This document shows positions 23,396-34,340 of a DNA stretch of 64,000 nt, in pieces. The translations under genes and the position numbers were made by a program. Under the pieces are notes generated by a model that was not told the DNA's origin, did not search any database, and worked only from the letters and a program-made list of their open reading frames with translations. Numbering within the stretch: the first letter of the stretch is position 1; each line of letters opens with the position of its first letter. Source of the DNA: Bradysia coprophila (taxonomy: Eukaryota > Arthropoda > Insecta > Diptera > Sciaridae); contig NW_023503493.1 in NCBI RefSeq assembly GCF_014529535.1, positions 22,584,334 through 22,648,333 of the forward strand, written 5' to 3'.

Positions 23396-24474
23396 GATAC
23401 CAACATCGAAAGTTGATACGTATCGCAAACAGCAGAACAAAGTGTTTAAATATGAAGGCATTTAGCAAGAAAATGCGGGGGTATATCAACAACACACACA
23501 AAAATTAACAAATAACTAACAAATCATTCAGCAACAAAAAGTATCAACTTCGTATGTTAATTTCAATAATAGCACTGGCGCACGCTTCATTTCAATTTTG
23601 ATCGCAGTACACTTATTGACAAGAGTTGACTATTACATTATGTAGTCGACTTTCGCATTATGTATATTGACTTTCTCTTTATGTATTCTTTCTTTCTCCC
23701 CGCTCAAACACATAACTTGCATTTTTTTACTTTCGCCCCGGATTTCGAAGGCGAAAGTATCAACTTTCGATGTTGGTATCAAAAAAAATATTTTTCATGC
23801 TTCGGGGCCGAAAATGAGGGCAATTTTTCGAATTTTCTCGGGTTTCCGGCCCTCTGCATGAAAACTTACATGTGCACCTGTTTTGGACGGTTGATTTAAG
23901 GCACTTTCGCTTGTAAGCCTCACTTCGTTCGGCCTACAATCCGCGAAATCGCCTAAAATCAATCGTCCAAAACAGGTACACAAATAACCATTTCATGTGT
24001 CGGGGCCGAAAATGAGGGAGTTTCGAGATTTTTCTCGGGTTTTCGACCCCTTACATGAAAATTTTTTTGAGTATCTGTTTTGGACGATTGATTTTAGGCA
24101 CTTTCGCATGTAGCCCTCACTTCGTTCGGGCTACAACAAGCGAAATTGCCTAAAAACAATCGTCCAAAGCAGGTACACAAATAACTATTAATTTGAAGGT
24201 TAATCACTTAGAATGAATAGTATCAAGCTTCAGCAAAGTTAATGTTAATGTTGCCAATTGAAATTTATGGTTTTGTAGAACTTAACGTAGTTTAGCTTTT
24301 GATTATTTAAACACGGATGAATATTGAATATTATTCTGAACTTTGCCTGGATTGAACTAATTGACAAGGAAAATTTATTTGAAAATAATTTTGAACACAC
24401 AACGAATTAATAATGAGAGTCTGTCACATTTTTTTTTCTCTTGCAAAACGTTTTTTTTACAAGAAATAAAGCGT

Positions 24475-27400
24475 TTACAAAATATAAAATATCTCGTTCA
24501 TATTTTCGGACGTATCGAATGTAGCCATTACACTCGCAGCATTGTTTCTTTGAATGGCTAAACTTATCCGTTGTTTTAGATACGCCTTTGATTTTCTTTC
24601 TCCCGTTGCTTGTGATATTTTTTTGCCGAGTTTGTCGATGAAATCTATCGCTTCTAAACACCAAACCCCCAAAGTTTCCACAGCAAATGGAAGGATCAAG
24701 AAGTTCTGCTCCAGTAGTACTTTGTATTTTCGATGTTTATTTTTTCCTGCTAATTCTGCGACCGAGCCACTTTTGGAAGATGATAGATTCAAATAAGATG
24801 GTGCAAGTGTGTCGGAACATGTCGCATCCCAAACGAGCATTTGACCACGACTCCAAGGCACAAGGGTTACTCCGTCAACTCTCTTCCCATCATCACGAAA
24901 CATTCCTGGTGGTTCTTTTCTCGAAGGAATTATAGCCGAATGAAGAGCGTTTTGAATGATTGTGTTCAGATCTGCATGAAGAGGTAGACGGTCTGCCCTT
25001 TTTGAACAGCTTAGTCCGTGTGTTCCATCGGTTGATACTATATCACCACAAATGCATTTGTGTGTTTTACAAATATCGGAACCGATACGAAGAGCTGTAG
25101 ATATTCGCCAACGAATTTGGAAGTAAAGCTGACAGCCATGCATTAGACTCGTGGTGTAAAGATGCTAGGTATCTTGCCTTGTCTTTATTGGAATGAAAAT
25201 TGAATGATTCCATTTTGTCTAACATAAGTACATCATCCCATTCATTTTGATAAATCTTTCTATCTGGAAGTGAATCGGACACTAGTGACCATTCATTTAG
25301 AGCGTCGGTATAATCGGCTATCATTGTCTCATCGGATATATTTGGCAACATGAGTGTGACGAGATTAATAACTGAATTAATTGAGCTCAAAAATGCAGGA
25401 AGTGCAATGTCCTCACATTTTCTAATTCCCATTCCTCCAAAGCGAATTGGCATTGAAACCTTGGACCATTTCTCATCGTTCAAACGGCAATTGGTTATTG
25501 ATTCGAATGTTCGTTTGACGTCCTCGTCGATCGATTTCAAATGATTATTGTGACGGAAGCATGAACTCGTACGAAGCAAATACGTCAACCTTGGGACTGT
25601 GAAGCATGTCTTAAGTAGGAAATATGCTGTGTGACAATTTAGATGATCCAATCGCTCAAACATCACTTTCAACTCATTGTGCTTCTTCAAAATAAGTTTT
25701 TCTTCTGATCCCTCAGAAATTGGTGCTCCCAAAAGTTCCAGATCATCGGTTACAATTTTGATACCAGTAGATATTGCTTCGAAATCTTGAACTACTGATT
25801 CGCTCCGATCACCACAGAAAAACAATTCACATTTTGAGGGGTTTATCTCCAAACCAATGTTACGACATTCCTCTATTATTAACTTCAAATCATTCAGAAC
25901 TGTATCCGGGTGTCCTCCTAATGTGCCATCATCTAAATACCATATGTTTAGCTCTGATAACAAATTTTCAATAATTGGTTGAATTATTAATGAAAAAGCC
26001 AAAGGTCCACAAGGGTTGCCTTGTTGTGCTCCAACTTCGGACATTATCTGATCGTTTCCGAAGAATAGAATTGATGGTGATGAGTAGCATTGCCACATGA
26101 ACGGATATATTGATGGTGACTTCAATCTGATGTTTTTCAACATTTCGTCTCTCTCCACGCTGTTAAAGGCATTTTTGAAATCGATCTTAATGATTACATT
26201 TCTACTCCCTTTATTGTTTTTGATGTACGTTCGGCAAGCAAGTACGGCTGCTTCATAACCGCCCTTGATCGAAAAACCGATTTGCTTAGGTTTTAGATAT
26301 GAGCGTTAGAGTAATTATACCTAGAGAGGTATTTCGTACGATAAAATGTGGTCCCGACATCAGTTTGTATAAGATTCACATTTCGTACAATTTTACGTAG
26401 AGCTTTTCACTAACACATGTAGGCGTTGAAAATTTTGCTAGTTGTCAGTTTTGTATTTTCCAAATCGCGTACCACTATTTTGGAATTTTGTTTAAAATCA
26501 TTCGCAATAATAATTATTATTAATTAAATATGGTGCAAATGTGATTCATTACGGGATGCCAAAGTAAAGACGTCAAGGGCAGTGCCTGTTCATTTTTTCG
26601 GTAATTTTAAGTGCATAATAAAAATTGCTCGAGTTGCATCTGTTTGTTGATTCGTAATTTTCCTTCAAATGAGACTTAAATCCGATATTGGCTGGAGAAA
26701 ATTTTCCAATTAACTGAACAAACAATTGCACAACTAATTTGCTGCATAAAACAACACGGGTCAATTTGTATTTTTTTCGTGGTGTTTGTTGATATCAGTT
26801 CATATCGTGGTATGAAAAAGGTTCTCAATTTTTTTTTTTAAGAATCCTTCTAGTAGGCGCATTTAAATTTTTTGCGCTAATTTGCCCACCAATTTAGTAG
26901 GGAAAAACTCACACTATCAAACATTACGTATTTCATGTCGGGACCACAAATTTTACGTAATTCTGTTCGTCATTTCCTCTCTAGGTATAATTACTCTAAG
27001 ATATGAGCCAATTGGTTCTCGTACATCTTTGCAAGCGACTCTTGCTGTTAGTCTTCTGTATGTTGATCCTACTGCAATCGGTCGTATTCCTTTGTCTTTT
27101 TTCGTCAACGCAATCAATCTGGCTCCATATAGGATTGTGCAAATATCTTTGTTCACCTTGCCTGAGAGCATTAAATTAGTCAATTTAGTAAGTGAACCGA
27201 TTAATTTCTTTCCAGCATCGCCATTGGTGGTAGCGGTTAGGTCCTTTAGGTGTTGTGGACTGATTCCATCAATTCCAGCTGCTGACCCGTTGTGGAATAA
27301 AGATATTTGTGTAAGCAAAATTTCTTCTGTAGTTGTCATTGCTATTGTTGTTTCGTCTGGCTCCTTTGGAAAAATCAATTGTCTAGATGTTTGTGGATGT

Positions 27401-27700
27401 TTTTCTTTCAGCAGATTGTATGTAACTTCTTCATCCTTAGCCAATGAATCTGTAGACAGTAGCAATTTAACCGCACCACGCACATCGCCTTCAGGCACTT
27501 TAGCTTCCACTCGTGAACTCAATGATGATCTTTGCGGGTTATGACTTGGGCGATCGTCAATGTTTGGATCGTTTAAATTTTTGATGTTGTGTTTCACCAA
27601 TCTGGCTAATGAATCTGATTTTGATTTTTGGATTGGTATCTGGAACGCTCGATATGCAAAACAAAGTAAATCTTCCCACGCTTTCAAGCTGTTATTCTGT
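24475..27700 (-). pseudogene. Broken reverse-transcriptase retroelement
   Basis: Read from right to left, 27687-26999 encodes an upstream linker and the first RT motifs (GIDGISPQHL, then ARLIALTKKDKGIRPIAVG). After an inserted element, 26294-25067 continues with motif A (KIDFKNAFNS), the GNPCGPLAFSL block and the catalytic YLDDG. The frame then shifts near 25.1 kb. Out to 24475 lies a Cys/His-containing C-terminal region (CICG..HGLSC), then a DGKRVDG..WDAT block reminiscent of a PD-(D/E)xK nuclease. The 5' end is missing. With the insertion and frameshift it cannot make a complete protein. I recognise an RT lineage widespread in animals but cannot name the clade; a restriction-like-endonuclease non-LTR type is my guess. 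Confidence 0.8.
26305..26998. mobile_element. 694-bp TIR element inserted in the RT pseudogene
   Basis: The RT reading frame is interrupted between two copies of AGATATGAGC (26295-26304 and 26999-27008), giving a target duplication of up to 10 bp. The element's ends are inverted copies of about 25 bp starting near TTAGAGTAATTATACC. There is also an internal inverted pair, GTGGTCCCGACAT near 26350 and ATGTCGGGACCAC near 26935. It has no long frame. A 8-10 bp duplication fits hAT or Mutator-like non-autonomous elements. A diverged copy lies at 3984-4558. Confidence 0.85.
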
Positions 27701-27802
27701 CACATTATAATTTTGAATTCGAATATGCTATTGGCACCAGGTTTTATTATACTGTGGCTAATGGCACCGGGTGTCAATAGTCTTTAAAAAAAATCGTTAG
27801 AA

Positions 27803-27979
27803 ATGTTTCCGGAACGTGACATAATGTTGAACAATCCACATGACGTTGTGGCGCAATTATTCGAGGACAAAAAACAATTCAAAGAACGTGAAACAGAAAA
27901 ACCAATGGAAATAGATGAAGAAAGTAACACTTTAATTGCGGACGTCAATTCGGATAATGAAGTATACTTCAGACAATAA
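27803..27979 (+). CDS. Short acidic open frame, unidentified
   Basis: A 58-codon frame from an ATG encodes a charged, acidic peptide (FPERDIMLNN, then EKPMEIDEES). Its composition looks more protein-like than chance frames in this AT-rich DNA, but it has no recognised domain. A possible splice donor (AAG/GTAATA) lies just past the stop in another frame. It could be an exon or remnant of the gene at 28.7-29.3 kb; I cannot link them. Confidence 0.3.
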   Translation: MFPERDIMLNNPHDVVAQLFEDKKQFKERETEKPMEIDEESNTLIADVNSDNEVYFRQ

Positions 27980-28169
27980 ACGGCTACGGACCAAGGTAAT
28001 AAACAAACTTGATTATTGAAAATTCTGAAAATTCTGAAATTAAAGGAATTTATTGAATTTTAAGAATTGAATGCCCAAAAATATGCCCTCATTTCGTCCA
28101 ATTTGTTCGATTTGACTGGCCAAAATTTTCATTTGTTATTATTTGTAAATAGTTCAACTTCTATACGGA

Positions 28170-28536
28170 TATAACATATAACATGCCAAAGGTACAAGAA
28201 AGGTGAATCTCACAAGGAGATCTTAAATAAAGACAATTAATATGAACCATTCTCAGAGCAAACGCACGATAGTCATCATAGATGAAAGGTGAATCTCTCA
28301 GAGAGACCGGAAACTCGTCACTAATGTGATAGATGGTGAATCTCCCACGGAGATCGGAATAGCAACAACAAACTAAACATAAATGTCGTAGTTAGTCGAA
28401 CTGTACACCAGCTGAGGGTCAGTTCTTTGTGTGTTTGTCCATTTTCCACATACCTGGTTGGCCTAGCGTAATCTAGGAGGCATAGCGAATGGAATACATC
28501 GCTCGCTGGGTATAGTGAAGTCGGAGTCGGAGTCGG
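28170..28536 (+). mobile_element. SINE-like insertion with 19-bp target duplication
   Basis: AGTTCAACTTCTATACGGA occurs on both sides (28151-28169 and 28537-28555), so the insert is about 367 bp. It ends in a tail of three GTCGGA repeats. The 5' half holds three spaced copies of a GGTGAATCTC..GGAGATC hairpin motif (28202, 28267, 28332). The 3' half, including GGTTGGCCTAGCGTAATCTA, recurs inverted at 58.5 kb. A long duplication plus a simple-repeat tail points to target-primed reverse transcription. Confidence 0.85.
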
Positions 28537-28689
28537 AGTTCAACTTCTATACGGAAACTGGCTGTTTAATTAATTGGGTTTTCCGAGTGGTATGATTATC
28601 GGCCAAGTAGAGCAATACAATCTCAAACGCCACATGTACATTTCACTTACGCGATTGGAAAAAGATTTGACAAGTCCCTATGAAAACAA

Positions 28690-29283
28690 ATGTTGCAGTT
28701 TTATGTAATTTCTTCAGAATTTCTTTGTTTTAAACATTTATTAATAGTAAACTGTTTAGACAAGAAATTTTATGTGGCAACCGAATTCACGAAGACTGGG
28801 TGTTCACTTTCAAGCCAGGCAAAAGGAAGTATGATACCTTCGCTCGACACTACAACATATCCGTTTACCAAGGATGGTTTGAAAATGATAGAAAAACTGA
28901 CGGCAGATTTCCACTCAAAATTATTTGTCCCGTACGATCCCCGTCCTATGAAACTAATGGTATTTTTAACAAATTGTCTTAAAGTCTGTTAAGACTTAAT
29001 TAAAATTAAAATTTTAATTAATTTTCAGTTGTATCCTATGGACCAAATTTTCCAAGTTTCTGACACTGAAACTGGATTATACCTCATAAGCGACGTGTAC
29101 CAGCATTACCTTGCCGAATGTGTAAATGTGAACTTTCGACCGGCACCAAATACTCTTCGATTTGCAATTGAATTAAAACGTCAAATTAACATTACCACAG
29201 TCAAACGTAAGAAGTTGACCTACCTACAACATTTGCAACCGATAAATCCCGGTGCATTGAAAATTGCATCGTTTAGCGAATGA
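28690..29283 (+). CDS. Unidentified gene, last two exons (partial)
   Basis: An open frame to 28959 (ending ..PRPMKLM at a GTATTT donor) joins in phase to 29029-29283 through an AT-rich 69-bp intron with a TTTTCAG acceptor. The second exon encodes 84 residues of normal-looking protein (for example DTETGLYLISDVYQHYLAE and RPAPNTLRFAIELKRQ) and ends at TGA 29281-29283. The start of the first exon is not defined, and an overlapping frame in it (28800-28982) is also open. I do not recognise the family. The 19-bp-duplication insert just upstream would lie in an intron or the 5' flank. Confidence 0.5.
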
Positions 29284-31675
29284 TGAGGAGTAGTGATCGT
29301 TTCATCTTTTTTCGCTTTCATTTTTTTTGACGGACCTTTCCTTAACCTTTTTTATTTGAATTACAAATGGGAATGAAAAAAGAAGAAATTTAGAATCCAG
29401 AGAGATTCAATCATTTTGATTGTAACTAGTTAACTACAATAAGACTTTGTATTTTAAATATATATAATTTGACGCATATAAAAATTATTTTGCAATTGAA
29501 ATCCTGTCTTTTTTCATAATTCCTACGGACGACACACAATATCTCTGCTAACACCAGATTCAGGCTTACGTATTCATCGCGATTCAAGATTCAATTAAAA
29601 ACACCGTAAAGTGCTTAATGCAGTGATGTGTTAGAGTGATACATGAACGCACAGCAGTATTTCAATAAAATCAAATGTCCTACTTCTTTCCTGAGGTCAA
29701 CACAACGTTTTTTACAACAAAGACTTACAAAGTTTCAGCGGAGGGTAGAAAACGATTACTTTCTCGCCTGCGTTGTGAAAATTATCATTCATCTTCTCTA
29801 TAAAAACAGTTCACCGTGAAACGACAGGATTTTAATGTTTTACATCTTTCATCAAAATAATTTTAAGTCTGTCTATTCAACTTTAACCGCTAAAATTATG
29901 TTGCAAGGCAAAGAATAATATGGTAAAAAGTTGGTCAAATTGAGTAAAAAAATTGACTTCAACGTTCCACACTTTTGATACACAGGACCTTGCATTTAAA
30001 TTAATGATCTTCATGTTAATTTTGTGTTTTTTTTTTCGTATTATTTTTAAACTGAGAACTTAGTTTAGTTAAAAAGCAAATTGAAAGCAACCGTCACTGA
30101 TCTTTAGTGTTCAATGACTTGGCTTATTTTTTTTTCCTGTCTTCTATTGAATTTGATTTAGCGCGGCGATTTATTCGTTGTGGAAAAGATTACACGGAGT
30201 GGAGGCTTTAGGATGGAATGCTAGTTCACTTAACACATATTCAGAATTAAACAACCAAGATTGTTATATTTCTCGCGCCTCCGAAATAAGATCATTTGCA
30301 GCTTGAATTGAAGAAATATACATAACTTTTATAGTCGTCTGAAGGGTGTTGAGGAATTTCGCGCCGCGTCCCAGCAGTCGTCTGAAGTCATTCGATATGA
30401 TTGTACTCATCGTAATAATGTTTAGTTCCTTAATTACTTTCGAAAAATAAATAATTGAAACCGACAATTTGACGAAAAGTACGACTTTATACAGTCGGTA
30501 TGGTCGACATTCATGTTGAAGATTTTTCTCATATCCACAAACATAAAATAATTATTTTTTGCCCTTTTAAGTTGCATTTTAATATTATCATCACACAATA
30601 TTGTTTTTATTGCTTGTCAGAGATGAAGAGGAGATGATGCTCACGTTGTTATATTTTGCAATTTTTTTTTCCTTTTTTGTTTTGTTTTTCATTAGTATTA
30701 TTTATAAACATGTACTCTTTGGTTAACAGCGCTCTGCTTTGTCGGCTCAACCATTGATGACGCCCCCTTCAATCTTCGCAAGTACTAATTCACACAAATG
30801 CCGCCACACTGTGGTGTTTTGGAGGCTTCTCAATCGATCGATCGCTAGCTGGTTAAATTTTATTTTATTTCTTTTTTGTGCTTAAAACATTGGCAAATCG
30901 ATTGCAAAAAGAGGAAACAAGAAAACAACAGCAAATGGTTTGTTCTTTCCTCTTCTTTTTTGGTTTTTGTTGTGTGATAATAAGAAAAAGTAAAATGATT
31001 TCGTAATAAAAAAAACCTTTGGATTTACTTTTCGTATACAGAACCGTTTATGAGCGAATATTTACAGAAAACCGATGAAAAATCATTCGAAAGTGGCAAT
31101 CTTTAGTTACTGTTTAAAATGTATTCAGTCAGTATTTGGGAAATGTTTTTCACTTATATCCCTTGTAGTACATTCATGAAAGTTTACAAGATAAGTTTTT
31201 CCCTTTTTAAATTCTACTCCCACATTGAATGCCAACGCAATTTTAATTTCAACTTATCACCGAAATGTCTTTGACGGTGAAGAGTCAACGACAACGACTA
31301 ATCAATCGGAAATACCAACTATAGCGAAAGTCATTAAAAATTATTGTCACAACAATTAGGCTATAGTGGACATATCCAGGACCAGCATGCATACCCTCAA
31401 TTTTCCCAGTAAGATAAGTCGAAGCAGAAGAAAGTAGTGATACGTTGGTTTCAATGGTCAACAGGATCATTAACTTGGATTAGCTTCACTAACAAGAAAG
31501 TTTTCAGATGTTTACCTGTGACAGACAATCTTTCCCCAGATAATGTTATTTCTCATACAAAAACAGTATAATGTGGGGACATAGCTGTCAACGTTTTTCT
31601 CAGTGTAGTAGAAGATTTAACCTATGTCCCAAATATAGTTTTTGGTGTCAATCTATATTTCAACGCTAAGAAGGT
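29284..31675. other. Gene-free AT-rich stretch
   Basis: There are no convincing exons or large repeats; homopolymer T and A runs are frequent. Confidence 0.4.
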
Positions 31676-31679
31676 TAAG

Positions 31680-31760
31680 GCTCTAGGACAAAATAACTCC
31701 GGACAAAATAACTCCGGACAAAATAACCCGGACAAAATAACTCCCGGACAAAATATCCCC
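31680..31760. repeat. Left short array of 15-bp units (GGACAAAATAACTCC)
   Basis: About five copies of a 14-15 bp unit, next to an unusually GC-rich 100 bp (31760-31860, runs of G and C). The same unit is arrayed in inverted orientation at 33250-33335. Confidence 0.85.
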
Positions 31761-31974
31761 CCGCAAAGTTTATGTTGACTTGCAAGGGGGGATACTCCCC
31801 CCTTGACCCCCCTCAACGGGGGCTGCCGCCCCTCGACCCCGCTTTTTTATTTTTCATCATTCTTCACGGCCTGCGGCGCTGACACTTATGTCAAAATCAT
31901 GATCGTATTCTCACTTAGGATTTTCCACTCATGTGCATTGACTGAATTCCAGTACAATGTAGTCACAATTATAG

Positions 31975-33060
31975 TCGATCTGAATTCGCTCGATATACTC
32001 AATATACTCGAGAAAAGTCGAGAAATACTCGACATACTCGAATGTAGTCCAGATATCTTATAATATAGTCAAGATATACTCGAATATTGTCGGTGTCCTC
32101 GAATATGGTTGATGTCCTCGAATATTATCGATGTCCTAGAATATTGTCGGTGTCCTCGAATATTGTCGATCTCCTCGAATATTGTCGATGTCATCGAATA
32201 TTGTTGATGTCCTCGAATATTGTCGATGTCGTAGAATATTGTCGATGTCGTAGAATATTGTCGATGTCATCGAATATTGTTGATGTCCTCGAATATTGTC
32301 GATGTCCTAGAATATTGTCGGTGTCCTCGAATATTGTTGATGTCCTCGAATATTGTTGTTGTCCTCGAATATTATCGATGTTATCGAATATTGCCGATGT
32401 CCTCGAATATTGTCGATGTCTTCGAATATTGTCGATGTCTTCGAATATAGTCGATGTCTTCGAATATTGTCGATGTCATCGAATATTATCGATGGCATCG
32501 AATATTGTCAATGTCCTAGAATATTATCGATGGCATCAAATATTGTCAATGTCCTAGAATATTGTCGATGGCATCGAAAATTGTCAATGTCCTAGAATAT
32601 TGTCGATGGCATCGAATATTGTCAATGTCCTAGAATATTGTCGATGTCTTCGAATATAGTCGAGAGACACTCTAATATAGTCGAGATATACTTGAATAAA
32701 GTCGAGATATATTCGAATATATTCCAGATATACTCTAATATAGGCGATATACTCGATTATAGTCGATGTCATATAATATAGTGGATGTCCTCGAATATAG
32801 TCGACGTCCTCGCAAATAGTCGATGTATTCGAATATTATCGATGTCCAAGAATATTGTCGACGTCCTCAAATATAGCCGGCATCCTCGAATATAGTCGAT
32901 GTCATCGAATATAGTTGATGTTCTCGAAATATAGTCGATGTCATCGAATATAGTCGATGTTCTCGAATAGGCGATGTTTTCGAATATAGTCGATGTTCTC
33001 GAATGTAGTCGATACGTACTCGAAAATATACTCGATACTCAGTATACTCGAATATGGTCG
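31975..33060. repeat. Minisatellite, 19-bp unit
   Basis: About 1.1 kb of head-to-tail units with consensus TCGAATATTGTCGATGTCC, purest between 32090 and 32660 and more diverged (about 20 bp, GAATATAGTCGA) at both ends. Because 19 is not a multiple of three, every reading frame sees the same 19-residue cycle, and since the unit carries no stop this yields chance open frames of up to 156 codons; these are not genes. Confidence 0.92.
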
Positions 33061-33242
33061 GAGATTTATAATAGATCTGTGAAAGAGTTATGTACTCTAG
33101 TGGTCGGAGTAAATAACATAAAAAGATTCTAAAATTTTTGTTTTCTTATAATACGACTACTCATAAATATTCGGTGATTGGTACACTGACCCTACGCCAT
33201 ATATTCTGCTGGCGGGTGTTATTCACAATTTGTTTTTAAAAT

Positions 33243-34340
33243 ATGTATTTCGTAGTTATTTTGTCCGGGGTTATTTTGTCCAGGGTTATTTTGTCCGGGG
33301 TTATTTTGTCCGAAAGTTATTTTGTCCGAACGCCGACTAAAGACACATGTACATCGCAAAACGATTATTGCTTAATATGCCGAGATTTCTATGCCGTCGA
33401 CGCACATGCTGGAAATTATCCTCGTCAATATGTAACGTCGATTCCAATATTGGCTTTCGAGCTTTGTAATCCTTTCGTGGCGAAGGTGGACAAAGCTAGA
33501 GCTATTTTCACATGGCTTCACCATAACATTGCATACGACACCAAGGCCTACTTTCAAAACAATGTGCGACATCAGAGTCCCAAAGAAACTCTCAAAACTG
33601 GGCTATCAGTTTGCCAAGGGTATGCTGAACTTTTTCAGAATTTGGCATGTCACGCTGGTCTGGAGGCAATAGTGATTAGTGGTCACGGCAAAGGTTATGG
33701 CTATAAATCAAATTCTATCGACAACCTCAAAAATCATTCTTGGAACGCCGTCAAACTAGACTCTGGACAATGGCAACTTGTTGATCCATGCTGGGGTGCT
33801 GGAAGTGTTGATAAAAATCAGAATTTCGACAGAAAATTTAAGGCTACCGTATTTACATCATCACCGGAAACATTTCGAATCAAACATTTTCCCTCCGATC
33901 CGAAGTATCAATTTTGTAAGAGGGAAATGTCATGGGAGGAGTATGTAATGGTAGAAGATGGACCTTTGATTTACGACGATTTCACCGACAAAGAATTTAG
34001 TGAAGTGACCATTGAACCGTCTTGTCGGATTATCAAACCAGAGCCTACCAAATTTATCATTACCTCGAAATGTCCACACACTTTTATTCTACCGGAACAT
34101 CAGTACGTACTATTGTTATGCATCGATGAAGTTCGTACACCTTTTCAAGTCGATTCGAATGGAACGACCTGGATGTGTGAGAGTAGTTCTATAAAAGAAA
34201 ATAGCAGTGTTGCAGTTGCAGTTTTGGAAACGTTTGGAGGGAGAGATGGTAGAGGAGTTACTGTTGATGAATATTTGAAGAACAACAAGATTAAAGGATA
34301 CTCATGGCGGCACATTTGTAGTTGGGACGTTAAAAAATGA
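33243..34340 (+). CDS. Transglutaminase-like cysteine protein (kyphoscoliosis-peptidase-like fold)
   Basis: A single frame of 365 codons. Residues 84-190 form a transglutaminase-like core with a visible Cys-His-Asp triad: C124 in SVCQGYAELFQ, H165 in NHSWNAVKL and D181 in WQLVDPCWG. The preceding helix (KARAIFTWLHHNIAYDT) is typical of this superfamily. About 150 residues follow the core without a recognised domain. Residues 5-28 (VILSGVILSR...) are only the translated 15-bp repeat, so the true start is uncertain; a 3' splice site near 33382 or a lost upstream part are alternatives. AATAAA lies at 34368-34373, 28 bp after the stop. Members act as proteases, cross-linkers or catalytically inert scaffolds, so I assign no specific substrate. 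No signal peptide is credible. Confidence 0.8.
   Translation: MYFVVILSGVILSRVILSGVILSESYFVRTPTKDTCTSQNDYCLICRDFYAVDAHAGNYPRQYVTSIPILAFELCNPFVAKVDKARAIFTWLHHNIAYDTKAYFQNNVRHQSPKETLKTGLSVCQGYAELFQNLACHAGLEAIVISGHGKGYGYKSNSIDNLKNHSWNAVKLDSGQWQLVDPCWGAGSVDKNQNFDRKFKATVFTSSPETFRIKHFPSDPKYQFCKREMSWEEYVMVEDGPLIYDDFTDKEFSEVTIEPSCRIIKPEPTKFIITSKCPHTFILPEHQYVLLLCIDEVRTPFQVDSNGTTWMCESSSIKENSSVAVAVLETFGGRDGRGVTVDEYLKNNKIKGYSWRHICSWDVKK
33250..33335. repeat. Right short array, inverted relative to the left one
   Basis: Five copies of GTTATTTTGTCCGGG-like units, the reverse complement of the array at 31680. Together they bracket the 19-bp minisatellite. The array is also read as the first codons of the transglutaminase-like frame. 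Confidence 0.85.

Larger units (their letters stand above)
20645..24188. mobile_element. Composite repeat island bounded by inverted repeats
   Basis: The left boundary (about 20645-20735) reads ATAGTTATTTGAGTATCTG, TTTTGGACGATTG, then TAGCCCGAACGAAGTGAGGG; the right boundary (about 24066-24188) carries the same blocks in reverse. A third version lies at about 23876-23990. Between them are a 1.0 kb copy of the CCCCGTACGAAGTAC family, two hairpins ending in GGGGCGAAAGTA, and two stem-loops closing on GGGGCCGAAAATGAGGG (23800 and 23996). It may be one large foldback element with insertions or a nest of related MITEs. Confidence 0.65.

Noticed and set aside
26882..27544. 220-codon plus-strand frame
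   Set aside because: Antisense shadow of the reverse-transcriptase pseudogene.
32087..32557. 156-codon open frame
   Set aside because: It is the 19-bp minisatellite read through; the unit has no stop in any forward frame.
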